64,000 bases of DNA. It comes from KBS-96 sp964247975 (lineage in GTDB: Bacteria > Acidobacteriota > Terriglobia > Bryobacterales > Bryobacteraceae). Position numbers and translations under genes: made by a program. The DNA lies in contig CAXTWH010000017.1 of assembly GCA_964247975.1 (NCBI GenBank), forward strand, positions 1-64,000, given 5' to 3'. The notes beneath the pieces were generated by a model, which did no database searches, was not told the DNA's origin, and saw only the letters and a list, made by a program, of their open reading frames with translations. Positions 36,811-45,196 of the stretch are shown in pieces (positions within the stretch are counted from its first letter, which is position 1; every line of letters begins with the position of its first letter).

Positions 36811-37148
36811 TGGTTTTAGTTGATACTTCAGTCTGGATTGAGCATTTCCGCCATCAAGAGCCGGGATCAACAGAGCGCCTTTCAAAAAGGCTTATTTTGG
36901 TGCATCCCTGCATCATTGGTGAACTGGCTTGCGGCAATCTGAAAGACCGGGCTGTTATTCTTTCCTACCTGCACGCTTTGCTTTTAGCACAACTCGCCTC
37001 CGATATGGATATACTGCACTTGATTAATCGTCACAAACTTTGGGGACGAGGGATCGGCTGGATCGACGTACACCTTCTGGCCGCCGCGCTGCTTTCAAAC
37101 TGCCGAACTTTATTTGCAAGTCATCCGATACTCGCACTATCTTATTGA
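36810..37148 (+). CDS. vapC: PIN-domain toxin (VapC), C-terminal acid replaced
   Basis: 112-residue PIN protein with VDTSVWIEHFR (Asp), CIIGELACGN (Glu) and IGWIDVHLLAAAL (Asp). The final acidic residue of the fold, usually in a '(T)RDKRL' context, is replaced: CRTLFASHPILALSY has no acid. Catalysis may be reduced, or another residue may serve. The stop codon is inside the -35 box of the following PadR gene. Confidence 0.9.
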   Translation: MVLVDTSVWIEHFRHQEPGSTERLSKRLILVHPCIIGELACGNLKDRAVILSYLHALLLAQLASDMDILHLINRHKLWGRGIGWIDVHLLAAALLSNCRTLFASHPILALSY

Positions 37149-37173
37149 CAATAAAACTGATCAATACTACAAT
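37145..37173 (+). promoter_or_regulatory. Consensus promoter of the PadR gene, nearly leaderless
   Basis: TTGACA at 37145-37150 and TACAAT at 37168-37173, exact 17-bp spacing. The -35 overlaps the vapC stop codon. Predicted start of transcription near 37180, 3 nt before the PadR ATG. The -10 lies in a small dyad CTACA-A-TGTAG (37167-37177), a likely autoregulatory site. Confidence 0.8.
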
Positions 37174-37182
37174 GTAGAAGTA

Positions 37183-37497
37183 ATGCTTGGCGAGTTTGAA
37201 TATCTGGTGCTCACTTCCGCAATCCGCTTAGGAGAAGAAGCTTATGGGGCGGCCATTCGGATTCACATTGAGAATGCGCTGGAACAGTCTTGCTCGGTTG
37301 GCGCTCTTTACATAACTTTAGACCGGTTGGAATCTAAAGGTTTGGTGAAAACTGCTATGGGCGATGCCACGCCTCATCGTGGCGGTCGGCCTAAACGCAT
37401 GGTTCGCGTCACTGCCGAAGGCATGAAAGCGGCTGCAAATTTTCATCGAACGGTACTCCGGGCGAGTCGTGGCCTGAGCTGGGGAAAGAGCACCTGA
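37183..37497 (+). CDS. PadR family transcriptional regulator (longer-tailed)
   Basis: 104 residues from the ATG at 37183 (MLGEFEYLVLTSAIRLGEEA); the upstream in-frame ATG at 37114 lies inside vapC and is not family-like. It has the PadR core VGALYITLDRLESKGLV, then GGRPKRMVRVTAEG. It lies 10 bp before a membrane protein gene and probably represses it and itself. It differs in sequence from the three ADOP-linked PadR genes of this window. Confidence 0.88.
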   Translation: MLGEFEYLVLTSAIRLGEEAYGAAIRIHIENALEQSCSVGALYITLDRLESKGLVKTAMGDATPHRGGRPKRMVRVTAEGMKAAANFHRTVLRASRGLSWGKST

Positions 37498-37507
37498 GAA
37501 TTCGGAT

Positions 37508-38257
37508 ATGCCGCGATTTTCCGCGTTGATTCTCAATAAACTTTCAAAATTGCTGGAGTCCGACGAACGAGACGCGGTTCTAGGAGACTTCGCGGAACTA
37601 AATATAATACCGGTGCGATCCGTTTATGAACTATGCGGATTGATTCTAAGACGGCAGATTTTGCTTTGGAAGAACTGGCAACCTTGGTTCGCGCTTTTGT
37701 TTGTTGTGGGATTGGTCGGCATACGGCTTGTTGTGCTCGCGAGTTCGTTGGCGATAGCACCACTCAATTACTTCTTAGCTTATTTACGCTACGGAGTGCG
37801 TTATGAGAGCGGTCTAAGTTTGCTTGAAGAGATTACTGTGTGGTTCCTGGTGGCGTTCGCTGTTGTGTTGTGGTCCTGGACCGCCGGTTTTCTGTTCACA
37901 CTGTTATCGCGGAGAACTGCTTTATTTACCAATCTGATCTTTTGCGCGGCTTGGTTTTGCGGAAACGCTGTTGTGCTTGGATTTTTCCAATCCGACTGGC
38001 GGTGGGTTTTATTCATTGCATTTTCGTCGGCTTTTGCGTTTCTACCTTTTATCTGGGGAGCGCGAAGCGGTTTTCGCCCGCTTGCGTTGTCGATGCGTCA
38101 AGTAATTCTAGTGGCATCGTTCAGCCTAGGGGTAGCTGTTTTGGTGACATGGGTGAGCGGTTGGCCGCAAGCCGCGCTTGAAAGGTGGAGCGAGGGCGCC
38201 TTGCCAGGGGAAGTTTCCTGGCAGCAGAGATTAATGTTCCACCTGGAATTAAGCTAG
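37508..38257 (+). CDS. PadR-linked membrane protein, prefix-like, no permease domain
   Basis: 249 residues. A soluble N-terminal ~45 residues (LNKLSKLLESDERDAVLGDF, AELNIIPV) resemble the permease-prefix region seen before ADOP permeases, followed by about six TM helices and no MacB core or FtsX domain. The full permease is missing, so this is either a truncated descendant or a distinct family. It follows the PadR gene by 10 bp. Function unknown. Confidence 0.7.
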   Translation: MPRFSALILNKLSKLLESDERDAVLGDFAELNIIPVRSVYELCGLILRRQILLWKNWQPWFALLFVVGLVGIRLVVLASSLAIAPLNYFLAYLRYGVRYESGLSLLEEITVWFLVAFAVVLWSWTAGFLFTLLSRRTALFTNLIFCAAWFCGNAVVLGFFQSDWRWVLFIAFSSAFAFLPFIWGARSGFRPLALSMRQVILVASFSLGVAVLVTWVSGWPQAALERWSEGALPGEVSWQQRLMFHLELS

Positions 38258-38322
38258 CCGATAGGCTGGATACTAATTGTCAACAATGTACAACTTTTGA
38301 AATCAGATAAGGAGATCAGCAG

Positions 38323-38949
38323 ATGAAGCGAATCATTGTAGCGAGTACGGACATATGTGCGGCTTTGATTATTCTTGCTAGTCAACTGTCCATAGCACAA
38401 ACGGCGGCTTTGCCTGCGTCAACTCAAGCTAAAAGCAAAGTTGATGTGATTATCCCAAAGGCAAAAAGGACAAATGCCCCTGATTTTACCTTGCTGGACG
38501 CAAAAGGCCAGCCTCTTACTTTATCTGCCCTTAAAGGCAAAGTTGTTTTTCTTGATTTCTGGGCAACATGGTGTGGCGGCTGCAAAACGGAGATCCCGTG
38601 GTATGTGGAATTTGATCAGAAGTACCGGAACAAAGGGCTTGCCGTTGTTGGAGTGTCGATGGACGATGAGGGTATGAGGATCGTTAAACCGTTTCTCGCC
38701 AAGAACAAAATTGAGTATTCAGTGATTGTTGGTAACGACGGATTAGCAAAGCAGTACAACCTGACTGCTATGCCGATGACGCTGCTAATTGATCGTGATG
38801 GAAGAATTGGTGTGTCGCATACCGGCGTTGTCGATAAGCGTGATTTCGAAAGCCATATTCAAGCCTTGTTGAAGGAGCGAGCAGTTAGCACCGCGCTGCC
38901 GCAATCACAAATTGCGGAATGTTCGGGACGGAAATCTTGGCACTGTTAG
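38323..38949 (+). CDS. TlpA-like thiol-disulfide protein
   Basis: 208 residues: signal peptide (IVASTDICAALIILASQLSI), then a thioredoxin fold with the CxxC motif in FLDFWATWCGGCKTEIPWY (C84/C87 in the precursor) and the cis-Pro region YNLTAMPMTLLIDRDGRIG. TlpA/ResA proteins reduce periplasmic disulfides, e.g. for cytochrome c maturation. The CGGC centre is unusual; most have CxPC. AAGGAG lies 8 nt upstream. No clear partner is adjacent. The 231-bp stretch 38950-39180 that follows has no gene I can support. Confidence 0.88.
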   Translation: MKRIIVASTDICAALIILASQLSIAQTAALPASTQAKSKVDVIIPKAKRTNAPDFTLLDAKGQPLTLSALKGKVVFLDFWATWCGGCKTEIPWYVEFDQKYRNKGLAVVGVSMDDEGMRIVKPFLAKNKIEYSVIVGNDGLAKQYNLTAMPMTLLIDRDGRIGVSHTGVVDKRDFESHIQALLKERAVSTALPQSQIAECSGRKSWHC

Positions 38950-39180
38950 CACAACTCCTGATGTTGATCCCTCCCATCTTTTTAGGACTCTCAGCGTCTT
39001 ACAGGTACACTGAATTCGATCCGCTATAGTCGACAGGCGTATCTGTGTATTGTGTGTTCAGGAGTTGCGATAACTGCCCTGCCACTGCCTCAATAATTTA
39101 ACTTCAAAAACACTTCCTGCAAGAGCGAGGTTTGCCATGCCGATTGATTCTGATTAGATGATTCCGGCGGAGTCCTCTGC

Positions 39181-40104
39181 TTAAGCTGCAGCGGATCTTA
39201 AGGCGGAAATATCGCGGCGCGGGGATCTCCCAAACATGCGCGTATATTCACGACTGAACTGCGAAGGACTTTCATAGCCCACCTGAAACGCAGCAGTTTC
39301 AACATTCGCATTACTTGAAACCATTAATCGTCGAGCTTCAAGAAGGCGTAGCTGCTTTTGATATTGAAGTGGCGTCATCGACGTTATGGATTTGAATTGC
39401 CGATGAAATGTAGCTGGACTCATTCGCGCAATATCCGCCAGTTCTTCGATGCGGACCGGTTCAGAAAATCGCTCCCGTAGCTGGTGAATGGCTTGGATCA
39501 CCCGATGCTCATGGCCGTTAGCCATTGTTATCTGGACAATCTGCTCGCCATTCGGTCCAGTCAGAAGCCAATAGCAAATTTCGCGCATGATGCCCGGATA
39601 TAGCAGAGGGATTGCCTGCGGAGTATCCAGAAGACGTAGGCTGCGCAGCGCGCAGTCTATTAAAGGCCTGCTTAGATCCATTACTAAGGCGCCTCGTGCC
39701 TGGTCGACCTCACTTAATTTCACATATCCGCCGAGTTGCTCGATGACTTCTTGCATGATTGCGAGATCGAACTCAATCACAATGCCAAGGTATGGTTCCA
39801 TCGGGCTGGCGGCTGAAACTGTGCCGAGCGAAGGCATTTCGACGCTTACAACCAGTGCCTGACCCGCCCGGTAATCAAACCGTCTTTCTCCGAAGATCAC
39901 CCACTTCGCACCTTGAAGCGTGATACAAAGGGCTGGTTTGAAAATGCGGTGTGAGGGCCGTTTCTCATGGTCGGAGCGGAGAATTGTAAACCCTTCAATT
40001 TCGGTGACAAACGGATTGATTCCACCGTGAGTGTCCGTATAATGCCTCACCATCCGCGCCAATTCGTTCAGTCGATCCGGCTTGTTATCAGCCTGCAGAA
40101 GCAT
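39181..40104 (-). CDS. AraC family transcriptional regulator
   Basis: 307 residues from the ATG at 40104 (MLLQADNKPDRLNELARM). The start at 40215 would abut the divergent SDR start and adds a non-family extension. The N-terminal AraC_N domain (ALCITLQGAKWVIFGERRF) is the type found with aldehyde reductase regulators such as YqhC. The C-terminal double HTH has RIEELADIARMSPATFHRQF and ETAAFQVGYESPSQFSREY. It is divergent from the SDR gene at 40216 and likely its regulator. Confidence 0.9.
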   Translation of the reverse strand: MLLQADNKPDRLNELARMVRHYTDTHGGINPFVTEIEGFTILRSDHEKRPSHRIFKPALCITLQGAKWVIFGERRFDYRAGQALVVSVEMPSLGTVSAASPMEPYLGIVIEFDLAIMQEVIEQLGGYVKLSEVDQARGALVMDLSRPLIDCALRSLRLLDTPQAIPLLYPGIMREICYWLLTGPNGEQIVQITMANGHEHRVIQAIHQLRERFSEPVRIEELADIARMSPATFHRQFKSITSMTPLQYQKQLRLLEARRLMVSSNANVETAAFQVGYESPSQFSREYTRMFGRSPRRDISALRSAAA

Positions 40105-40178
40105 ATAAGAAGAGTTTATCTGACAGGAATAGGCAAGAAAATGGAAAACTTCGGCATTCACTTGATTTCTAAAACGAC

Positions 40179-40201
40179 GTACGCTGAATGACATAGCGTA
40201 C
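40179..40201. promoter_or_regulatory. Inverted repeat in the AraC/SDR divergent region
   Basis: GTACGCT-N9-AGCGTAC, exact, in the 111-bp gap between the AraC regulator and the SDR gene, ending 14 bp before the SDR ATG. It is a plausible site for the regulator. AAAGGA at 40205-40210 is the SDR ribosome-binding site. Confidence 0.5.
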
Positions 40202-40215
40202 CGAAAAGGAAACAA

Positions 40216-40995
40216 ATGTCAGAACAGAATCCTCAATCCTCCGTAAACAAAATTGCCATTGTGACCGGAGGAGGCCGCGGCATTGGCCGCAATACAGTTA
40301 TGAGCCTCGCCAAGCGAGGAGTCAATTCAATTTTCACGTATAACAAGAATCGGGCGGAAGCGGATACCGTCGTGTCGGCCGTCAACGAGGTAGGAGCGCA
40401 AGCCATAGTGCTGCAACTCGACACCGGCAATATTGGTTCGTTTGATGCCTTCGTGAACAGCGTGCAGTCGGCACTCACGACTCTGGGCGCGAAGCGTTTC
40501 GATTTTCTCGTCAACAATGCCGGCATCTCGCACCACAACTCCATCGAGAAAACAACTGAGGAGGAGTTAGACAGCCTCTACAATGTTCATTTCAAGGGTG
40601 TATTCTTTCTTACCCAGAAGCTTCTCCCGCTTATTAACGATGGCGGGCGCATCGTTAATATCTCGTCGGGGTTGACGCGCATTGCGTTTCCGGGCAGTGC
40701 TCCTTATGCGTCGATGAAAGGCGCGGTGGAGGTCTTGACGCGTTATTTGGCTAAGGAACTCGGCGGGCGCAAGATTACGGTGAATACGGTTGCTCCCGGT
40801 GCGATTGAAACCGATTTCAGCGGCGGCATGGTTCGTGATAATCCAGAGATGAACAAGCGCGTCGCAGAAGCGACGGCCCTCGGGCGTGCTGGCGTTCCTG
40901 ATGATATTGGCCCGATGATCGCGTCGCTCTTATCGGAGGACTATCGCTGGGTTAATGCGCAGCGCATCGAGGCTTCTGGAGGCATGATCATTTAG
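40216..40995 (+). CDS. SDR family oxidoreductase
   Basis: 259 residues. TGGGRGIG cofactor loop, NNAG, catalytic Ser in VNISSGLTR, pair YASMK and a tail WVNAQRIEASGGMII. FabG-like; the substrate is unknown. Probably activated by the divergent AraC-type protein, which would fit an aldehyde or ketone detoxification role (inference from the regulator type only). Confidence 0.9.
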   Translation: MSEQNPQSSVNKIAIVTGGGRGIGRNTVMSLAKRGVNSIFTYNKNRAEADTVVSAVNEVGAQAIVLQLDTGNIGSFDAFVNSVQSALTTLGAKRFDFLVNNAGISHHNSIEKTTEEELDSLYNVHFKGVFFLTQKLLPLINDGGRIVNISSGLTRIAFPGSAPYASMKGAVEVLTRYLAKELGGRKITVNTVAPGAIETDFSGGMVRDNPEMNKRVAEATALGRAGVPDDIGPMIASLLSEDYRWVNAQRIEASGGMII

Positions 40996-41039
40996 CTGGT
41001 GTTAATTCAGCGTCGATGCCTTTACTAAAAAGCGCTGTT

Positions 41040-41846
41040 CTACTCACCCGAAGACCAGGCGACGCGGAATTCCGGGTAAAGCGTTAAACCACCGCAGGCG
41101 AAAAGGGTTTGGCCGGTTATATAGGACGCTTCATCAGACGCGAGAAACGCGAACACGGCAGCGATTTCTTCGGCACTTCCGGCGCGGCCCATCGGGATGT
41201 GGCTTTCCACTTCGGCGCGGGCCTTGGGGTCGTTAATCCAGGCTTCGTTGATCGGGGTGACAGTTGCGCCGGGGCCCACAGCGTTAACTCGAATGCCGCT
41301 GCCTGCGTATTCAAGCGCGAGAGTTTTGGTGAGATTCTCCAGGCCGCCTTTGCTGACTGAGTAAGGCAGGTATTTCGGTTTGGGAATAATTTCGTGAACG
41401 CTGGAGTTGTTGACGATTACTCCGCCGGCGCGAGTCAGAAAATGGCGGATCGCTTCGCGTGCGCAGAGAAATGCGCCACGTAAATTAACGCTGATCACTT
41501 TATCAAAATCGGCCATTTCCACTTCATGGCTAGCAGTGGGCTTCTGGATACCGGCGTTGTTAACCAGGATGTCAAGGTAGCCAAACTGCTTGATTACTTC
41601 AGAAAACATGCTGCCCACCTGATCTTCTTTCGAGACATCAGCCTGGACGATCATGCTTTTACCGTCTTTGCCTGATGCGCTCCGCTCCTTATCAACAACT
41701 TTCTTTACTGCTTCGGCTGGGCTTGGATCATCCAGGTAGTTGATAGCGACATTTGCGCCATCCTGGGCAAAGCGAATGGCAATGGCTTTTCCGATGCCTG
41801 TTGCTGCGCCGGTCACGAGAACATTCTTTCCTAATAGTTTCGGCAT
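41040..41846 (-). CDS. SDR family glucose 1-dehydrogenase-like oxidoreductase
   Basis: 268 residues: VTGAATGIGKAIAIRF, INYLDDPS, NNAG, VNNSSVHEIIPKPK (the 'E(I/V)IP.P' motif of glucose 1-dehydrogenases), YSVSK and SYITGQTLFACGG. The likely reaction is NAD(P)-dependent oxidation of a sugar. It is convergent with the previous SDR gene. Confidence 0.9.
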   Translation of the reverse strand: MPKLLGKNVLVTGAATGIGKAIAIRFAQDGANVAINYLDDPSPAEAVKKVVDKERSASGKDGKSMIVQADVSKEDQVGSMFSEVIKQFGYLDILVNNAGIQKPTASHEVEMADFDKVISVNLRGAFLCAREAIRHFLTRAGGVIVNNSSVHEIIPKPKYLPYSVSKGGLENLTKTLALEYAGSGIRVNAVGPGATVTPINEAWINDPKARAEVESHIPMGRAGSAEEIAAVFAFLASDEASYITGQTLFACGGLTLYPEFRVAWSSGE

Positions 41847-41920
41847 TGTTCCTTCACAATATACAATTCCGGTAACGCAAACGATGGTACACGATCATGG
41901 GGAGTTCTCAGTACCGTCCG

Positions 41921-42307
41921 TTACCAAATAACTTTCAAACCTACATCCATATACTTCGGAAATTTGTCGTCCGGGGTCACAATTGGAATTTCTTCAACAA
42001 TCGCTTGGGCAATCAAGGCGCGGTCAAAAGGATCTCGGTGATGCAGCGGCAGTGTAAATAAGGGCGAGGCGTGTTCCGGAAGATAAGGCAGTGTATTGAA
42101 TTTCAGATCATCAATGTACCGCAAAGTTTGTTGCATGGTAATTGAGCTTTTGCCGACGCCGCTTTTGGCGCCAAGTTCCAGGAATGAGATTGCACTCACT
42201 TCAATCACATTACTGTTGTTTCTAAGAATTGCGATAGCTCGTTTTGAGAGACGCTCCGGTCCTGTCGCAGCGTGGATAAAAGCTGCTGTGTCGAAAAGAT
42301 AGCGCAC
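41921..42307 (-). CDS. vapC: PIN-domain toxin (VapC)
   Basis: 128 residues. Acidic residues: YLFDTAAFIHAA (Asp), SFLELGAKS (Glu), HHRDPFDRALIAQA (Asp) and IVTPDDKFPKY (Asp). Sequence is of the COG3744-type PIN toxin that pairs with Phd. The start overlaps the antitoxin stop by 1 bp. Confidence 0.93.
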   Translation of the reverse strand: MRYLFDTAAFIHAATGPERLSKRAIAILRNNSNVIEVSAISFLELGAKSGVGKSSITMQQTLRYIDDLKFNTLPYLPEHASPLFTLPLHHRDPFDRALIAQAIVEEIPIVTPDDKFPKYMDVGLKVIW

Positions 42308-42552
42308 TAATATTGTCCGCTAATGAACGCATCCGCTTCTTCGTCCGACATTGGCTTCCACCAGTCGGGATCAGCGAAAGTGACCTCGCCGCGTCCAGTG
42401 CCGAGCTTTCTCTTCATGCCTGAGCTCATCTTGGTTCTGACTATATCCGCAATCGGTTTTCCATGCCGGCAAACAGTAATAGTTTCACCCTTCTCGACGG
42501 CTTTGAGCAATTCTGAAAGCCTATTCTTAGCATCGCCAACGCTAACTTTCAC
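42307..42552 (-). CDS. Phd-family antitoxin
   Basis: 81 residues with the Phd fold: VSVGDAKNRLSELLKAVEKG then ETITVCRHGKPIADIV, and a long charged tail ending DEEADAFISGQY that wraps the toxin. It is upstream of and overlaps vapC by 1 bp. A palindrome GCTAAAATTTTAGC precedes it. Confidence 0.92.
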   Translation of the reverse strand: MKVSVGDAKNRLSELLKAVEKGETITVCRHGKPIADIVRTKMSSGMKRKLGTGRGEVTFADPDWWKPMSDEEADAFISGQY

Positions 42553-42564
42553 AAATTCAGTTTA

Positions 42565-42578
42565 GCTAAAATTTTAGC
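42565..42578. promoter_or_regulatory. Operator-like palindrome of the Phd-VapC operon
   Basis: A perfect 14-bp palindrome GCTAAAATTTTAGC, 12 bp upstream of the Phd start on the minus strand. It is placed as for a Phd autorepression site. It also lies 43 bp upstream of thiD, which reads the other way. Confidence 0.6.
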
Positions 42579-42621
42579 CTAATTTCAACCTGTTTTGAAT
42601 GGCCACGCTATTGTGGGAAGC

Positions 42622-43428
42622 ATGGCGCTGCCCATTGCTTTATCTATTGCCGGTTCTGACCCTAGCGGCGGGGCGGGCATTCAGGCTGACCTGAAGACTT
42701 TTCATCAGTTCGGCGTTTATGGCGAAGCGGCCATTACTTTGTTGACCGTGCAGAATACGCGGAAAGTTTCGAGGGTGGAATTGATCAGCCCGGAACTGAT
42801 CCGCGAACAGATTGAAGCTGTTATTTCCGATATTAATCCGCAAGCCGCCAAAACAGGAGCGTTGGGCGGGATGGAGCAGGTGCAAGCAGTGGCTGCCTGC
42901 GCCGCCGGGTTTTCGTTTCCCTTGGTGGTAGACCCGGTGATGGTGAGCAAACACGGAGCGCGTTTGATGACACCGGAAGCGGAACGGGCGCTGCGAACGG
43001 AGTTGTTGCCGCTTTGTTTTTTGGTGACGCCGAACATTGCTGAAGCGGAGCGCTTAGCTGAAATGGCAATTACTAACCACGGGAACGTGAAAACGGCGGT
43101 GCAACGCATTGCGGAGCTTGGCCCGAAAACGGTGTTGGTAAAAGGCGGGCATCTCGCAGGCGAGCCGGTAGATTTCCTGTGGTGTGACGGAGAGCTCCAA
43201 ACTCTGCCGGGAATTCGCATCAATACGCGGCATACTCACGGAACCGGCTGCACGTATTCAGCAGCGATTACGGCTTTGCTGGCGAGGGGTTTTGAATTGC
43301 GCCCAGCCGTGGCGCAAGCCAAGAATTTCATTCAAAATGCGATTGCCACCGCGCCCGAATTAGGCGCAGGCCACGGACCGGTGAACCATTTCGCGCATTC
43401 TGATTTATCTAACGCCGCCTTGTCTTAA
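42622..43428 (+). CDS. thiD: Hydroxymethylpyrimidine/phosphomethylpyrimidine kinase
   Basis: 268 residues from the ATG at 42622; the TTG at 42595 adds nine. Signatures: SIAGSDPSGGAGIQADLKTF at the N-terminus, VDPVMVSKHGARLM in the middle and HTHGTGCTYSAAITALLA with the catalytic Cys. It phosphorylates HMP and HMP-P for thiamine synthesis. It overlaps the convergent der gene by 20 bp at the end. No TPP riboswitch was recognised. Confidence 0.96.
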   Translation: MALPIALSIAGSDPSGGAGIQADLKTFHQFGVYGEAAITLLTVQNTRKVSRVELISPELIREQIEAVISDINPQAAKTGALGGMEQVQAVAACAAGFSFPLVVDPVMVSKHGARLMTPEAERALRTELLPLCFLVTPNIAEAERLAEMAITNHGNVKTAVQRIAELGPKTVLVKGGHLAGEPVDFLWCDGELQTLPGIRINTRHTHGTGCTYSAAITALLARGFELRPAVAQAKNFIQNAIATAPELGAGHGPVNHFAHSDLSNAALS

Positions 43429-44716
43429 TCACAATTGGGGTGCCTTCAAAACCGAATCTTTCCCGCAGACGATTCACAAGAAAACGTTCGAGCGAGAAGT
43501 GCATTTTGTCTGCTTTATCGGTGAAAACAACGAAAGTAGGCGGACGAACAGAAGGCTGCGTAATGTAATACAGTTTGATGTCGCTTTCAAACTTCAATTC
43601 CGACACAAACCGATTCAGTTCGCCGGTGGTGACGCGCTGGGAAGCGGATTCAAATACCCGTTTCACTGTTAAGAAAATGCGGCGCAAGCCTTCCCGATTC
43701 TTTGCAGAAATGAAGAGAATAGGCGCGAAGTCGATGAACTTCAGTTCATCGCGGATTGTTTCGGTGAAGCGGCGTTTCCCGCCCTCGCCCATTGTGTCCC
43801 ATTTGTTGACAACAATAATCACGCCACGGCCTTCTTCCTGGGCGTAACCGGCGATGGTGGCATCGGAGTTTACTACGCCATCAACGGCATCAATCACCAG
43901 CAGAACCACGTTCGCCATGCGAATATTCCGCCGCGCCATAACGACACTGAGCTTTTCGGTCATTTCCGTGGTTTTGCCTTTGCGGCGAATACCGGCGGTA
44001 TCCACAAAGCGGAATTCTGTGTTGCCTTCGGTGATGGTTTCATCTACAGCATCGCGGGTAGTGCCTGCGACCGGCGAAACAATGGCCCGTTCCGCGCCGA
44101 CCAGCGCATTCAACAGAGTGGATTTGCCGACGTTGGGCCGCCCGATAATGGCGACTTTGATGAGCCGCTTTCCTTCCGCTCCTTTGTCCTCTTCATTTAT
44201 TTCTTCGCGCGGGAAAGGAGCAGTGACGGTTTCCAGCAGATCGGAAATGCCGAGCTTGTGTTCGGCGGAAACGGCAACCGGGTCTCCCAGGCCGAGCGAG
44301 TAAAACTCGTGGACCAAATTTTCCCGGACCGGGCTGTCAATTTTGTTGACAACAAGCGTTAACGGCTTATTCAAAATGCGCAGCAGCTTGGCCAGATCAC
44401 GGTCAGCAGCGGTGATCTCCGTGCGGCCATCAATCACAAACAGAATATGTGAGGCTTCTTCGAGCGCAACTCGGGCTTGTTTCAGGATTTCGGAAGGAAT
44501 CAGGGCATCGTCTTCAGGAATAATACCGCCGGTGTCGATTAGGATAAAGGGCCGGTTCTGGTATTTTGCTTCGCCGTAGATGCGGTCGCGAGTAATGCCG
44601 GGCTCGTCGCCCACAATGGAGCGGCGGTTTCCAATAATGGCATTAAACAACGTTGATTTCCCGACGTTGGGCCTGCCTACAATTACGATTGTTGAAAGAA
44701 TTTCGTCCGCTGCCAT
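43409..44716 (-). CDS. der: Ribosome biogenesis GTPase Der (EngA)
   Basis: 435 residues with two GTPase domains: GRPNVGKSTLFNAIIG...DTGGI...NKID and GRPNVGKSTLLNALVG...DTAGI...NKWD, and a KH-like C-terminal domain ending GTPIVIKTRRR. Der is needed for 50S assembly. Length and motif spacing are normal. Confidence 0.97.
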   Translation of the reverse strand: MAADEILSTIVIVGRPNVGKSTLFNAIIGNRRSIVGDEPGITRDRIYGEAKYQNRPFILIDTGGIIPEDDALIPSEILKQARVALEEASHILFVIDGRTEITAADRDLAKLLRILNKPLTLVVNKIDSPVRENLVHEFYSLGLGDPVAVSAEHKLGISDLLETVTAPFPREEINEEDKGAEGKRLIKVAIIGRPNVGKSTLLNALVGAERAIVSPVAGTTRDAVDETITEGNTEFRFVDTAGIRRKGKTTEMTEKLSVVMARRNIRMANVVLLVIDAVDGVVNSDATIAGYAQEEGRGVIIVVNKWDTMGEGGKRRFTETIRDELKFIDFAPILFISAKNREGLRRIFLTVKRVFESASQRVTTGELNRFVSELKFESDIKLYYITQPSVRPPTFVVFTDKADKMHFSLERFLVNRLRERFGFEGTPIVIKTRRR

Positions 44717-44807
44717 CTGCCTTTACAGGTTCGCATAGGTTGATAGCAATACGGTTGGCAGGAACAAAAAATCAGCAATTCGCTGACGTGGAAGACGACT
44801 GTTCGCG

Positions 44808-45125
44808 CTATTGCGGCACGGACACGGATAATATGCCTTGCTCTTTCCGCGTTGGTCGGACGGTGATTTGTACATCCTGGCCAAGAGCAGTCAGAAAATC
44901 GAGCAGGCGTCCGATGGAGAAATTGCCGGCCCGGTTGCGCATAAGCATCGAGACTTGCGGCTGCTTTACATGCAGCAGCGCAGCGGCCTGAACTTGCGTT
45001 AGACCGCGATCCCGAATAATGCGATGAATCTGCAGGGTCAGCCGAGCCTTTATCAATCCTTGCTCTGGATTGGGAATGCTCAAATCCGCAAAAACATTTC
45101 CGTCTGCCTGTTTTTTCTTCGTCAT
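44808..45125 (-). CDS. XRE-family HTH regulator, HigA/COG5606-like orphan antitoxin
   Basis: 105 residues from the ATG at 45125, with AAGGAG 9 nt upstream. HTH: TLQIHRIIRDRGLTQVQAAA then LLHVKQPQVSMLM, followed by GNFSIGRLLDFLTALGQDVQ and a beta tail ITVRPT. This is the HTH type (COG5606) usually paired with a HigB/RelE-like toxin. No toxin gene is present on either side; the next gene upstream is the ADOP permease. A regulator function, or an orphan antitoxin, is possible. Confidence 0.88.
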   Translation of the reverse strand: MTKKKQADGNVFADLSIPNPEQGLIKARLTLQIHRIIRDRGLTQVQAAALLHVKQPQVSMLMRNRAGNFSIGRLLDFLTALGQDVQITVRPTRKEQGILSVSVPQ

Positions 45126-45196
45126 GTCTTTGTTCTCCTTAACCTTTACCGCTGCGATAACGCCTGATCGTTGCCGGCATCCATCTAAAACAGTTA

